A DNA stretch of 64,000 nt from Methylomicrobium sp035916875 (GCF_035916875.1 NZ_JAXUHN010000074.1:25882-89881); one strand, 5' to 3'; positions 48,032 to 58,267 are shown, counted from the stretch's first letter. Translations and numbers: made by a program. Notes: generated from the letters alone by a model not told the origin.

Positions 48032-49480
48032 ATGTTGTCTTTTGTTGTGGGCCTTCTTGGCTTGACGTCGCTGATATTTCCTGGGCTTAGCTTTGCCGAG
48101 TCGGCAACGGAAGCATCGCAACTCTTGCATATCGACTTGACCCGACACTGGGTCGGCTATTTTTCCCTGGCTATTATGGTGGCTGCTTATGTCGCCGCCA
48201 TGTTCGAAGAAGCGACCGAATTGCGGAAATCCACGCCGATGCTGTTGGCTGCGGCGATGATCTGGTCCGTCATTTTTCTGGCATATCAACAACAAGGCGG
48301 CAGCATGCCGGCGGTTGCCGCTTTCAAAAGCAATTTACTGGCTTATATCGAATTGCTGCTGTTCATCATGGTCTCGATGACTTATCTAAATACCATGGAA
48401 GACATGGGTATTTTTTATGCCCTGAAAGTCTGGCTGGTCGGTAAAAACCTAAGTTACCGGCAATTGTTCTGGATAACCGGATGGCTGGTATTTCTGGCAT
48501 CCAGTGTCGTGAATGGTCTGACCGCCGGTCTGCTGATGGGAGCCGTGGTGGTTTCGGTGGGTAAGAACAGCCCACGTTTCGTTTCGCTGGCTTGCTTAAA
48601 CATAGTCGTTGCCACCAACGCCGGTGGTTCGTTCAGCCCGCTAGGCGGCATATCGACGCTATTTGTCTGGCAACACGGCATGTTGGGCTTTACCCAATTT
48701 TTCAAGCTCTTTCTTCCTTGCCTGGTAAACTTTTTACTGCCGGCCGCCGTAATGCACTTCGCCTTGCCGAAAGACCAGCCCTTGGTAGAAAACGAGGAGA
48801 TTCGTTTGCCGCGCGGCGCTAAGCGAATCATTTCTTTGTTCGGCATCACGATTGCCTTGGCGGTCGGTTTCGATATGGTGCTACACTTACCCGCGGTTGC
48901 CGGCATGATGGCGGGATTGACGTTATTACAATTTTTTTATTACTTTCTGCAAAAGTCTTACAAATTCAGCAACCGAAATGAAGAGGAAGTCGCCCAGTTC
49001 ACTGGCGGCTCTGAATCCAATATCCTCACCGAAGAAACTTATTTCGATATTTTCTTGAAAATCGGCCGACTGGAATGGGATACCTTGCTGTTTTTTTACG
49101 GTGCGATGATGGGCATTGGTGGATTAGGGTATATCGGCTATCTTGACGCGGTCTCACAAGTGCTTTACGGACAATTCAGCCCGACCTTGGCGAACATCAT
49201 GATTGGTTTGTCGTCTGCTTTCGTCGATAATGGCACTTTAATGTTCGCGGTGCTGACCATGCATCCGGATATTCCCCAAGGCCAATGGTTGCTATTGACC
49301 CTGACCCTGGGCGTCGGCGGCAGTTTGCTGGCAATCGGCTCGGCGCCCGGTATCGGTCTGCTGGGACAAGCCAAGGGGCTATACACTTTCAGCAGCCATA
49401 TGAAATGGTGTCCGGTCATCCTGCTGGGTTATTTCGCCAGCATCGGCGTGCATTTTTTGGTCAATTCCGGATCGTTCTGA
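48032..49480 (+). CDS. nhaD: Na+/H+ antiporter NhaD
   Basis: NhaD exchanges sodium or lithium for protons. The 482-residue protein has a cleavable-looking N-terminal segment and about 12 membrane helices of the ion-transporter fold, with the conserved LACLNIVVATNAGGSFSPLGGISTLFVW motif region (about residues 187-212) and GLSSAFVDNGTLMFAVL. Its start follows a GGAGAG ribosome site. It is followed after 34 bp by a KdpD-like kinase, so sodium and potassium control genes are grouped here. Confidence 0.93.
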   Translation: MLSFVVGLLGLTSLIFPGLSFAESATEASQLLHIDLTRHWVGYFSLAIMVAAYVAAMFEEATELRKSTPMLLAAAMIWSVIFLAYQQQGGSMPAVAAFKSNLLAYIELLLFIMVSMTYLNTMEDMGIFYALKVWLVGKNLSYRQLFWITGWLVFLASSVVNGLTAGLLMGAVVVSVGKNSPRFVSLACLNIVVATNAGGSFSPLGGISTLFVWQHGMLGFTQFFKLFLPCLVNFLLPAAVMHFALPKDQPLVENEEIRLPRGAKRIISLFGITIALAVGFDMVLHLPAVAGMMAGLTLLQFFYYFLQKSYKFSNRNEEEVAQFTGGSESNILTEETYFDIFLKIGRLEWDTLLFFYGAMMGIGGLGYIGYLDAVSQVLYGQFSPTLANIMIGLSSAFVDNGTLMFAVLTMHPDIPQGQWLLLTLTLGVGGSLLAIGSAPGIGLLGQAKGLYTFSSHMKWCPVILLGYFASIGVHFLVNSGSF

Positions 49481-49514
49481 ACAGTCGGCAAACCCAAACG
49501 CCGGGAGTTTAAAT

Positions 49515-51077
49515 GTGCAAAACCAACATCGTATAAGCCCGGGTAGCACGGCAGGCTCAGGCGTATTAGCCGAAAAGCAACGACAGTTAGGTTATGTCTG
49601 GGGAGTCGCCGCACCCTTAGCCTGCACAATGATCGATTGGCCGCTTCGGTACTGGTTGGGACCGGCCAGTATTTTGATGACCTATTTGCTAGGCGTATTT
49701 TTGGTAGCCAGCCGCTACGGCCGCGGCGCATCCATTGTCGCGTCACTGCTCAGCGCGCCGTTATTCGCGTTTTACTTTGCCAGGCCGATTTTTTCGGTTG
49801 CGATTCAGGATCTTGAAAACATGATTGGCTTGGCGGTGATGATCGTGGTGGCCAATGTCACCGGCAGCCTTGTTGAAAAATCCAAACTTCAGGCCGCATT
49901 AGCCAGGCAACGTGAAATCCGCGCCAGCGCGCTCTATCGTTTGAGCCGTGACCTGGCAGCCGCTCAGGATCACGATGCCGTCGCCCGCATCGCAGTCAAA
50001 CACCTTCAAGATGAATTCGGCGTCGCTTCGGTTCTATTAAACGTCGACTCCGAGAATCGCTTACAAACCCCATCGAGTTTACCATTGCCGGCTGCTTTAA
50101 AAGGCATCGACTTAGCCGAAGCGCAACGCACTTTTGAAAACCGGACGATCAAACAAGAAAACACGATTGAGTATTATCCACTCCAAGGGTCTTGTGCCTG
50201 GCAGGGTATCTTGATTATTCAAGCAACCCAGCCATTTCCCTGGCAAGCCTCGGAGCGGGCAGCATTCCTCGATACGTTTTGCCGCTTGATCGCCCAAACC
50301 CTGGAACGTTTACAACTCGCCGGCCAAGCCAGAGAGGCGACGCTGCAAGCCGAAACCGAAGCCTTGCGCAATGCGCTATTGAGTTCCATCTCCCACGACT
50401 TACGCACCCCATTAACACGGATCATCGGCGCCGCCAGCGCATTGATCGAGAACGATGCCGAGCTTTCCATTGCAGAGCGCCAGGATTGTAACCATATCGT
50501 CCTGGAAGAAGCGCAGCGCATGTCGGAACTGACCGGCAAATTACTGGATATGGCCAGACTCAGCAGTGGCGAAATCATACTGCACCGGGACTGGAACGCC
50601 ATCGAGGAAATCGTCGGCAGCGCCTTGAATCGTCTGGACAAGCACCTAAAGGACAGGCCGGTACGCACCCTGCTGCCGGACAACCTGCCACTGCTGTGGA
50701 TCGATGCTGTGTTGATTGAGCAAGTGCTGCTAAATCTGATCGAAAACGCCATCAAGTACAGCCCGGCGGGTAGCCCGATCGACATTTGCGGGCAAGCGCA
50801 GGACGGATATTGCCGTTTAACCGTGGCGGATTACGGCTTGGGCATTGCCAGAGGCCAGGAAACACAAATTTTCGACAAATTTTACCGTGGCGTCGCCGAA
50901 TCCGATCAAGGCGGTGTCGGCCTTGGCCTGGCTTTATGCAAAGCGATTATCGAAGCGCACGGCGGCGTCATCCAGGTCAGTAATCGCGCCGGCAAAGGTG
51001 CGGAATTTGTCATTAGGTTGCCTCTGCGCGAGCCACCGCTGGTTGCCGAGCCTGAAGCCGGCGCGAGCGTGTCATGA
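49515..51077 (+). CDS. KdpD-like sensor histidine kinase lacking the N-terminal domain
   Basis: The 520-residue kinase has the KdpD four-helix membrane domain (DUF4118, residues about 35-125), a GAF-like region (about 140-250), HisKA with SISHDLRTPLTRIIG (His about 297), and the HATPase with LIENAIKYSPAG and GVGLGLALCK. The large N-terminal KdpD/UspA cytoplasmic domain of true KdpD is absent. The start is a GTG at 49515. The response regulator overlaps its stop by 4 bp. No kdpFABC genes are nearby; the potassium transporter kup is two genes downstream. Confidence 0.9.
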   Translation: MQNQHRISPGSTAGSGVLAEKQRQLGYVWGVAAPLACTMIDWPLRYWLGPASILMTYLLGVFLVASRYGRGASIVASLLSAPLFAFYFARPIFSVAIQDLENMIGLAVMIVVANVTGSLVEKSKLQAALARQREIRASALYRLSRDLAAAQDHDAVARIAVKHLQDEFGVASVLLNVDSENRLQTPSSLPLPAALKGIDLAEAQRTFENRTIKQENTIEYYPLQGSCAWQGILIIQATQPFPWQASERAAFLDTFCRLIAQTLERLQLAGQAREATLQAETEALRNALLSSISHDLRTPLTRIIGAASALIENDAELSIAERQDCNHIVLEEAQRMSELTGKLLDMARLSSGEIILHRDWNAIEEIVGSALNRLDKHLKDRPVRTLLPDNLPLLWIDAVLIEQVLLNLIENAIKYSPAGSPIDICGQAQDGYCRLTVADYGLGIARGQETQIFDKFYRGVAESDQGGVGLGLALCKAIIEAHGGVIQVSNRAGKGAEFVIRLPLREPPLVAEPEAGASVS

Positions 51078-51793
51078 CTGCATCACCCTTGATTCTTATC
51101 ATTGAGGACGACATGCAAACCCGGCGCTTTCTGAAATCCAGCCTGAGTCATCGCAGCTGGCGCACCGTGGAAGCGGACTGCGGCAAAACCGGACTGGCCA
51201 TGCTGAACAGCGAAAATCCCGATGTGGTGATCCTCGACCTGGGGTTGCCGGACATGGATGGCATCACGGTCACACGGCGCTTACGGCAGTTATCCGATTT
51301 ACCAATTTTAATTCTGTCTGCACGCAGCCAAGAGCAAAATAAAATCATGGCGCTGGATGCCGGCGCAGACGACTACTTGACCAAACCCTTTGGGAGCGGC
51401 GAACTCCATGCTCGATTGCACGCCTTGTTACGCCGAGTCTCCAGAAGTTTCAACGCGATGGAAATCTTTGAAACCGGGCAACTGAAAGTGGATCTGGCCC
51501 GGCGCAGGGTTTTCTTATCGAACAATGAAGTACGCATTACCCCGATCGAGTACCGATTGCTCACGATATTGATACGCCATGCGGGCGCGGTTGTCACGCA
51601 TCGCCAATTATTGCAAGAAGTCTGGGGAGCCGAACATATTCAAGACCAGCATTATTTACGAATCTATATGGGTCAGTTGCGCCATAAGCTGGAAATCAAT
51701 CCGGCGCGCCCCCGTTATTTGTTGACTGAAGTCGGCGTAGGGTACAGACTTTCGATAAATGAAGAATTTATGCCTCAGGACGGTTCGAACTAG
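51074..51793 (+). CDS. KdpE-like OmpR-family response regulator
   Basis: A 239-residue regulator with an N-terminal receiver (IIEDDMQTRRFL; phosphoacceptor Asp in VVILDLGLPDMDGI; Lys in YLTKPF) and a C-terminal winged-helix DNA-binding domain (ITPIEYRLLTILIRHAGAVVTH, VWGAEHIQDQHYLRIYMGQLR). It is the cognate partner of the KdpD-like kinase, overlapping it by ATGA. kup begins 115 bp downstream and is a plausible target. Confidence 0.92.
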   Translation: MTASPLILIIEDDMQTRRFLKSSLSHRSWRTVEADCGKTGLAMLNSENPDVVILDLGLPDMDGITVTRRLRQLSDLPILILSARSQEQNKIMALDAGADDYLTKPFGSGELHARLHALLRRVSRSFNAMEIFETGQLKVDLARRRVFLSNNEVRITPIEYRLLTILIRHAGAVVTHRQLLQEVWGAEHIQDQHYLRIYMGQLRHKLEINPARPRYLLTEVGVGYRLSINEEFMPQDGSN

Positions 51794-51908
51794 GCACCGC
51801 AAATTCAGTACTTGAGACATTATGCCTCTAGCTATACAGTATTCACCGTCCGGCATAACGCTTTTTTCAAAATTACATTTACTCATTCAATTCATCAATT
51901 AATCTGCC

Positions 51909-53786
51909 ATGTCATCCTTGAATAAAGAACAGCAGTTGGCGCGGTTAACATTTGGCGCAGTTGGCGTCGTATTTGGCGATATCGGCACCAGCCCCTTATA
52001 TGCATTAAAAGAAGTATTCCACGGCGGCATACCGATCGATAAATTTCATGTGCTCGGTGTATTATCGCTGATCTTCTGGTCGTTGACGCTGGTCGTCACT
52101 ACCAAATACGCGATTTTCATCATGCGCGCCGATAATAAGGGCGAAGGAGGCATCATGGCGCTGATGGCTCTTGCCTTGCACGGATCCCGGAATAATCCGA
52201 AGAAAATGGCTTTTATCCTCTCGATCGGTCTGCTCGGCGCTTCGCTCTTTTACGGCGACAGCATCATCACGCCGGCCATTTCGGTGCTTAGCGCGGTCGA
52301 GGGATTGAAAGTTATCGCTCCTCCATTGGCCGAGTATGTGTTGCCGATCGCCATTACCGTACTGGCCGGACTGTTCATCATCCAGACCAAGGGAACGGGC
52401 AATATCGGCAGAATCTTTGCGCCGATCATGTGCTTCTGGTTCGGCGCGCTCGCGGTCATGGGCGTGGCAAATCTGTTACATGAGCCGGGTGTGTTGATGG
52501 CGATTAACCCTTATTACGCGGTACATGTGCTGATCGAGTTAGGCTGGAAGGGCTTTTTGATCATGGGCTCGATCGTGCTCGCGATCACCGGCGCCGAAGC
52601 GCTGTATGCCGACATGGGGCATTTCGGGCTGAAGCCAATCCGTTTCGCCTGGTTCGGATTTGTGTTTCCGGCACTGTTGCTGAATTATTTCGGACAAGGC
52701 GCCTTGCTGATCAGCCATCCCGATGCCATACAAAATCCCTTTTATTTACTCGCCCCGAACTGGGCTCTGTATCCACTGTTGATCCTATCTACCCTGGCGA
52801 CCGTCATCGCCTCGCAAGCTGTAATCTCGGGGGCGTTTTCGGTGACGCGGCAGGCGATACAATTGGGTTATTGCCCGCGCATGAACATTTTACACACTTC
52901 AGATGACGAAAAGGGGCAGGTCTACGTTCCTGCCGTCAACTGGATGTTGATGGTGTCGGTGTTCATCCTGGTGCTGAGTTTTCAGTCATCGTCGGCGCTG
53001 GCCTCGGCTTACGGCATCGCCGTAACCGGCACGATGATCGTCGATACCGTGTTGGCTTACATTGTCATCCAGGCGCTCTGGCAATGGAACAAGACGACCA
53101 GCATCGCCTTTTTATCGTCATTCCTGGTGATAGACTTTCTGTTTCTTTCATCCAATAGCCTGAAAATCCCGACCGGGGGCTGGCTGCCTCTGGTAGTTGC
53201 CACCGTGCTATTTCTGATAATAACGACCTGGATCAAGGGACGCTCGCTGCTCCACGACTACATGGAAGAAAAACATGTGCTATTTGAAGAACTAGACAAT
53301 GAAATAACGGAAAAGCTCGTAACCGTCGAAGGGACAGCGATTTATCTGGCCAGAACATTGCACGGCGTTCCCCAAGTGCTGCTGCATAACCTCGAACATA
53401 ATCACGCCCTGCATGAGCAGATCATCGTGCTGACCATCGCCACGAGGGACGAGCCTTTTGTGGACGAAGCGCACCGAGTTAAAATCAGAAAGTTTGGTCA
53501 AAACCACGAATTCTATCGTGTGAAACTGTACTACGGCTTCAAGCAAAACGCGGATGTGCGACGAGCGCTGGATTTACTGATACGGGAAGGCGGCCTGGTT
53601 TTCGATCCGAAAAAAGTCTCATTTTTCATCGGCAGCGAACGCATCTCTTTCCGTACGAAAAGCCCAATGCCGCCTTGGCGTAGGGGCTTGTTCCGGTTCT
53701 TATTCCATAACGCCTCGAGCCCGATTGAGTTTTTCAAAATTCCGGTCGACCGCGTGGTGGAGCTCGGTATTCGTATCGAACTATAG
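51909..53786 (+). CDS. kup: Potassium uptake permease Kup (TrkD)
   Basis: Kup imports K+ (with H+). The 625-residue protein opens with the family's VVFGDIGTSPLYALKEVF, has about 12 membrane helices, and ends with a cytoplasmic C-terminal domain of about 170 residues (including GSERISFRTKSPMPPWRRGLFRFL). Standing after a KdpDE-type pair instead of kdpFABC, it may be controlled by that system. The start ATG at 51909 is followed directly by the conserved region. Confidence 0.96.
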   Translation: MSSLNKEQQLARLTFGAVGVVFGDIGTSPLYALKEVFHGGIPIDKFHVLGVLSLIFWSLTLVVTTKYAIFIMRADNKGEGGIMALMALALHGSRNNPKKMAFILSIGLLGASLFYGDSIITPAISVLSAVEGLKVIAPPLAEYVLPIAITVLAGLFIIQTKGTGNIGRIFAPIMCFWFGALAVMGVANLLHEPGVLMAINPYYAVHVLIELGWKGFLIMGSIVLAITGAEALYADMGHFGLKPIRFAWFGFVFPALLLNYFGQGALLISHPDAIQNPFYLLAPNWALYPLLILSTLATVIASQAVISGAFSVTRQAIQLGYCPRMNILHTSDDEKGQVYVPAVNWMLMVSVFILVLSFQSSSALASAYGIAVTGTMIVDTVLAYIVIQALWQWNKTTSIAFLSSFLVIDFLFLSSNSLKIPTGGWLPLVVATVLFLIITTWIKGRSLLHDYMEEKHVLFEELDNEITEKLVTVEGTAIYLARTLHGVPQVLLHNLEHNHALHEQIIVLTIATRDEPFVDEAHRVKIRKFGQNHEFYRVKLYYGFKQNADVRRALDLLIREGGLVFDPKKVSFFIGSERISFRTKSPMPPWRRGLFRFLFHNASSPIEFFKIPVDRVVELGIRIEL

Positions 53787-54344
53787 GACTAAACTGCTAG
53801 GGGGTAAGGCGGCTGTATAATCAAGCTCTAGTTGATTGACAATGTGCCGCTGTTTCCGATGCCGAAGAAATGAGGCAATCCGCCTTGTTTCAGGACAGGA
53901 GCATTATCGTGGCCGCCATAAATCAACCCATTCCCCCGTTGCCCCAACGTATGACCGGCGACATGCGGCCGCCGGCGCGGCGTAGATCGACAAGCGCGTT
54001 TCGATGCCTACGCTGCGCCGCAATTTTGCCAGTCGCTTGCGAGAACAAAATGTGGATATTCGGGTGATGCGACCTTGGTATTGTGCATTGCTCCGCGAAT
54101 TCGCGGATGCGCGCTTCAAACACTTGTATTTTTGCTCCCGTGGCGCGCATGACCGTAGCGGTCCCGTGTAATGCGTGTCCCGTCGCTTTTTGTCTTTGAG
54201 TTGGCGATATGGCATGCCACTGAAGCATGGGTATAAATAGTTGAATACAATAAAGACGTTTATTGCAAATCTTCGCTATCCTATCGATAATGCCTCATTC
54301 TTTCGGCATCGTCCATGCCCGGATAACTCTCTCGTATTTTTACT
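53787..54344. other. Intergenic region with possible decayed gene
   Basis: A 558-bp gap. Two overlapping minus-strand frames (53904-54215 and 53923-54228) have stretches that look protein-like (TGHALHGTATVMRATGAK, NIHILFSQATGKIAAQRR) but are in competing frames and lack a recognisable family. This may be a frameshifted remnant; I do not call a gene. Confidence 0.3.
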
Positions 54345-55265
54345 ATGCAAACGGCGCACAACTCTCACCATCACGGACATTCGCACTCGCATTCACCGTC
54401 AAATTACGGCCGTGCATTTGCAATCGGTATCATTCTAAACACAATTTTTATTGCGGTCGAAATTGTTTACGGTTTTATGTCACATTCGCTGGCGTTAGTT
54501 GCCGACGCTGGCCACAATCTTGGCGACGTTTTGGGCCTTTTTCTCGCATGGGGCGCAACCGCATTAGGACGCCGCGCAGCGACCGAACGGCACAGTTACG
54601 GTTTGCAGCGTTCAACGGTGCTGGCTGCGCTCGCAAATGCTGTGTTCTTACTCGTGGCCGTCGGAGCAATCGTATGGGAAGCCATCCAGCGTTTTTCAAT
54701 ACCTTCATCGATTGCCGCCCAAACAGTCATCTGGGTGGCGATGGCAGGCATCGTCATCAATGCAGGAACGGCAATGATGTTTCTGTCCGGCCGAAAAGGC
54801 GATTTGAACATTCGCGGCGCCTTCCTGCACATGGCAGCCGATGCGGTGATCTCCGCCGGCGTTGTCGCAGGCGGCGTCATTATTATGTTCACCGGATGGC
54901 AATGGGTCGATCCGGCGCTCAGTCTCTCGCTTTCAGCGGCCATCGTCTATGGTGCGTGGAAATTATTACGCGACTCGCTCAATCTTGCATTGGATGCCGT
55001 TCCCGAAGGTATCGATGTGGCAGCGGTACGCGCTTATTTGCTTGGACTGCCTGCGGTAATGGATGCACACCATCTTCATATTTGGGGACTCAGCACTACT
55101 GAAGCGGCTCTCACTGTGCACCTCGTGCTTACCGACACCCAATGGAGTAACGAATTGTTGCACGACATTAACCACGAATTACACGAGCGCTTTGGTATTG
55201 GTCACGCGACGATTCAGTTCGAGCCCGTCAGTGACGTCGCTTGTTATTCCGAAAATTGTCATTAG
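54345..55265 (+). CDS. Cation diffusion facilitator (CzcD/ZitB-like)
   Basis: CDF exporters pump Zn2+ or similar metals out of the cytoplasm in exchange for protons. The 306-residue protein has a His-rich N-terminus (HHHGHSHSHSP), six membrane helices with DAGHNLGDVLGLF (site residues in helix 2) and HMAADAVISAGV (helix 5), and a cytoplasmic C-terminal domain with AHHLHIWGLS. The pattern is most like zinc exporters, though metal choice is not proven. The next gene lies 19 bp downstream. Confidence 0.93.
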   Translation: MQTAHNSHHHGHSHSHSPSNYGRAFAIGIILNTIFIAVEIVYGFMSHSLALVADAGHNLGDVLGLFLAWGATALGRRAATERHSYGLQRSTVLAALANAVFLLVAVGAIVWEAIQRFSIPSSIAAQTVIWVAMAGIVINAGTAMMFLSGRKGDLNIRGAFLHMAADAVISAGVVAGGVIIMFTGWQWVDPALSLSLSAAIVYGAWKLLRDSLNLALDAVPEGIDVAAVRAYLLGLPAVMDAHHLHIWGLSTTEAALTVHLVLTDTQWSNELLHDINHELHERFGIGHATIQFEPVSDVACYSENCH

Positions 55266-55284
55266 CCACAGGAGGATCATCCCG

Positions 55285-55635
55285 ATGTGGCAGTCTATTT
55301 TCAGGGTAGCAATAACGTCGGTGGTGGTCGTAACCGTCTCCGAAATCGCCAAGCGCAATACCTTGTGGGCTGCTCTTGTCGCATCGTTGCCGCTCACATC
55401 GTTGCTTGCCTTCGTCTGGCTCTATGCCGATACCGCAGACTCCGGACGCATTGCGGCCCTCTCCCTGGACATTTTCTGGCTTGTGCTGCCGTCATTAGCC
55501 TTATTTTTGCTGTTACCATTTCTCCTTCGGCTAGGATGGGGTTTTTGGATCAGTTTAGGCATTTCCTGCCTCGTTACGGCCACGCTTTATTTGATAATGA
55601 TTTGGATAGGCGGACGGTTTGGGAGTCATACCTAG
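55285..55635 (+). CDS. DUF3147 small membrane protein
   Basis: A 116-residue protein with four membrane helices (for example VAITSVVVVTVSEIAKRNTLWAA, then FWLVLPSLALFLLLPFLL), matching the DUF3147 family of unknown function. A strong site (CAGGAGG) precedes the ATG at 55285; the longer frame upstream runs into the CDF gene and is not real. It is probably cotranscribed with the CDF exporter. Confidence 0.85.
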   Translation: MWQSIFRVAITSVVVVTVSEIAKRNTLWAALVASLPLTSLLAFVWLYADTADSGRIAALSLDIFWLVLPSLALFLLLPFLLRLGWGFWISLGISCLVTATLYLIMIWIGGRFGSHT

Positions 55636-56142
55636 GACCCAAGACTGTCCTAGCGAACAAAGCCGTCAAGCGAAGTAAAACAATGTACCGCTCCCCTACG
55701 GCAATGGTCAGCCCGGGGACCCGCCGGCGAAGCGGCGGTCGATCCGGACTAGCCGCGGACCGCGAGTACAGGAGTAAGCGGCGCGCCGACAAAGAGTAAT
55801 GAAAGCGCCGCATAACTCACTCCGGGTACGATACGCCTGCTTGTTTCATCTAAAAATTCTTTCTCGTCCGTGCTGCCATATTTACAAAAAAACCGGTTCA
55901 ATCCCTGTCAACGAATGGATATTTTCCGGTCCTCCTGACCTATATTGCCTCAAGTTAAATTAAACCTTAATATCTGCAAGGCGTTATCGCCAGCCTCTTC
56001 CCTGAGGACAGGCGATTGTCAGGCTTTTAAGCCAACGCCATGCCATGACACCTAATTAAAAAAGAAAAAATCCATGCGGGTCCTGTGGGTTGCTCGGTCA
56101 TGGTAAACTTCGGTCTCGAATTAGCACCGTAAGGACATATTC
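55636..56142. other. Intergenic region upstream of the PhoPQ-like pair
   Basis: About 500 bp. The first 170 bp are GC-rich with arginine-rich frames on both strands that look like chance. The rest is more AT-rich and should hold the promoter of the two-component pair. No RNA gene identified. Confidence 0.4.
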
Positions 56143-56814
56143 ATGCGCATCTTGTTGGTGGAGGATGACCGGGACTTGGCCCGGTTTCTAAAAAAAGACC
56201 TGGAAAAAGCGGGTTACGCGGTCGATGTGTCGCACGACGGCGTTGAAGGCGAATATCTCGGCAACGAAGGCGTTTACGAATTGGCGATACTCGATCTTGG
56301 CTTACCGCAGCGCAATGGCATTACCATTCTGCAAAACTGGCGTTCGCAAAAAAACCACCTGCCGGTTTTGATCTTGACCGCGCGCGATGCTTGGTACGAA
56401 AAGGTTGATGGATTCAAGGCGGGGGCCGACGATTATCTGGCCAAACCATTCCATACCGAGGAACTACTGGCACGAATCAACGCGTTGCTGCACCGCTTCC
56501 ATCAACTGCCGGGCGGTCATAACCTGCAAGTCGGCGGCTTGACGCTCGATCAGGAACATCAGCAAGTGATTACCGAAAACGGCGAACACATTGATTTAAC
56601 CGGAGTCGAATTCAAACTGCTGCGATATTTTCTGCTGCATAGAGGTCAAGTGATCAGCAAATCGACGCTAAACGAACAGCTTTACGACTTCGACTCGGAC
56701 AAGGATAGCAATGTAATCGAGGTTTATGTGAATCATCTGCGCCGCAAACTCGGGAAGGAACGCTTCGAAACACGCCGTGGGCAGGGTTATGTTTTCAAAG
56801 AAGAACTGCCGTGA
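56143..56814 (+). CDS. PhoP-like OmpR-family response regulator
   Basis: This 223-residue regulator has a receiver domain with MRILLVEDDRDLARFL, the phosphoacceptor Asp in LAILDLGLPQRNG and Lys in DYLAKPFHTEELL, then a winged-helix domain (LTGVEFKLLRYFLLHRGQVISK, VYVNHLRRKLGKERFETRRG). The closest pattern is PhoP. Its stop overlaps the kinase GTG by 4 bp. Confidence 0.92.
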   Translation: MRILLVEDDRDLARFLKKDLEKAGYAVDVSHDGVEGEYLGNEGVYELAILDLGLPQRNGITILQNWRSQKNHLPVLILTARDAWYEKVDGFKAGADDYLAKPFHTEELLARINALLHRFHQLPGGHNLQVGGLTLDQEHQQVITENGEHIDLTGVEFKLLRYFLLHRGQVISKSTLNEQLYDFDSDKDSNVIEVYVNHLRRKLGKERFETRRGQGYVFKEELP

Positions 56815-58154
56815 AATCGCTGCAACTGCGGCTGGCGCTTGCGCTATTTATCAGCCTGATTTGCGCGGTCTCGCTGTTATGGTGGCAAACCAAGCTCTCG
56901 ATCCGGCAACTGGCCGAGGATAATGTCGCCGAGCACCTCGAGCACGATGCGGAAGCCATACTTGCGGCCGTTTATGCCGATAGCCCGTCCACCATTGCCC
57001 TGACCGACACCGACATCGAACCGGTCTATACGAAACTTCATTCAGGCCAATACTACTGGATCGCAAACGGCAAACAAATCATCAAATCGCCTTCGTTGGG
57101 TGAAGACCATTTGGCCGTACCGATGGTCGCATCGGGAAGCCGGCAGCGCGTTTATTTGACCGGTCCGCAGCAACAGCCGCTACTGATCATGGCCTTCGGC
57201 TATCGGAAAGACGGTCGCCCGGTTACAGTCGCGATCGCCGAGGACTTGTCGCCGACCTTCATCTTGATCGATGAATTTCAGCAACGATTTTCGATGATAG
57301 CGGCCGTCTTGCTGTTGGTTTTAGTGTTGGTGCAAATCGCCATTTTACGCAAAAGCTTTCACTCGCTGTCCCGCCTGCAAACACAGATCGGAGCGCTGGA
57401 ACGCGGCGAACGCAGCCAAATCGACACCGATGTGCCGCTAGAAGTCTCCGCCCTGGTCGGCGAATTCAACCGTTTATTGACGGTGCTCGATCAACGCTTG
57501 CAGCGCTCGCGTAACGCCCTCGCCGACCTCGCCCACGCGCTCAAGACACCATTGACGGTGCTCCAGCAGTTGCCCCGGGAGGACGCCTTTCGGCAATATC
57601 CCGAACTCGGCGAAATGTTGACCTCACAAACCGCCAACATGCAGCGCTTGATGGATCGCGTGCTGAAACGCGCACGCCTGGCGGGCTCCGGCCCGACCGC
57701 GGCAAAGTTCGACATGCATCGGGAAATCCCGGCATTGATCCAGGTGCTGAAAAACATGTACCGGAAAAAAAACCTGACCATCCGCTTTACAGCCCCGACT
57801 TCCGGGCTGTTATCGATCGACCGCGAGGACATGCTGGAACTGGCCGGCAACCTGCTCGACAACGCCTGTAAATGGGCTAAATCCACGATCAACATTACGC
57901 TCGAATACAATCAATCGATACACTTGATCATCGAAGACGATGGGCCGGGCGTCGAAGACGCCGCGATTGAAACATTAATGCAGCGAGGCACCCGGCTGGA
58001 TGAATCGGTCAGCGGCCATGGTCTGGGTTTATCGATCGCCAAACTGATCGTGGAGCAATACGGCGGGCAACTTGTGCTCAGCCGCTCGAAAGACTTGGGC
58101 GGTTTTTGCGCGGAAGCCGTTTTATATACGGCGGATGTAGGACAAGGCAAATAA
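56811..58154 (+). CDS. PhoQ-like sensor histidine kinase
   Basis: A 447-residue kinase with two membrane helices (residues about 8-30 and 160-182) around a periplasmic sensor of about 125 residues, a HAMP-like linker, HisKA with the PhoQ-type LAHALKTPLTVLQQLP (His about 243), and a HATPase (LLDNACKWAKS, SGHGLGLSIAKLIVEQYGG). The start is a GTG at 56811. What it senses is unknown; PhoQ relatives respond to Mg2+ or envelope stress, and the metal exporter upstream makes a metal signal plausible. Confidence 0.9.
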   Translation: MKSLQLRLALALFISLICAVSLLWWQTKLSIRQLAEDNVAEHLEHDAEAILAAVYADSPSTIALTDTDIEPVYTKLHSGQYYWIANGKQIIKSPSLGEDHLAVPMVASGSRQRVYLTGPQQQPLLIMAFGYRKDGRPVTVAIAEDLSPTFILIDEFQQRFSMIAAVLLLVLVLVQIAILRKSFHSLSRLQTQIGALERGERSQIDTDVPLEVSALVGEFNRLLTVLDQRLQRSRNALADLAHALKTPLTVLQQLPREDAFRQYPELGEMLTSQTANMQRLMDRVLKRARLAGSGPTAAKFDMHREIPALIQVLKNMYRKKNLTIRFTAPTSGLLSIDREDMLELAGNLLDNACKWAKSTINITLEYNQSIHLIIEDDGPGVEDAAIETLMQRGTRLDESVSGHGLGLSIAKLIVEQYGGQLVLSRSKDLGGFCAEAVLYTADVGQGK

Positions 58155-58267
58155 ATCCGCATTTACTGAGATGGTGCCGGCGTTTGGATCGGCTGCTTTT
58201 TCCGCCTAAGGAGATACCCAGTAATTAATCGAAAATCCCCCCGGTCGATCCGGATGGCTGTCGCCGG

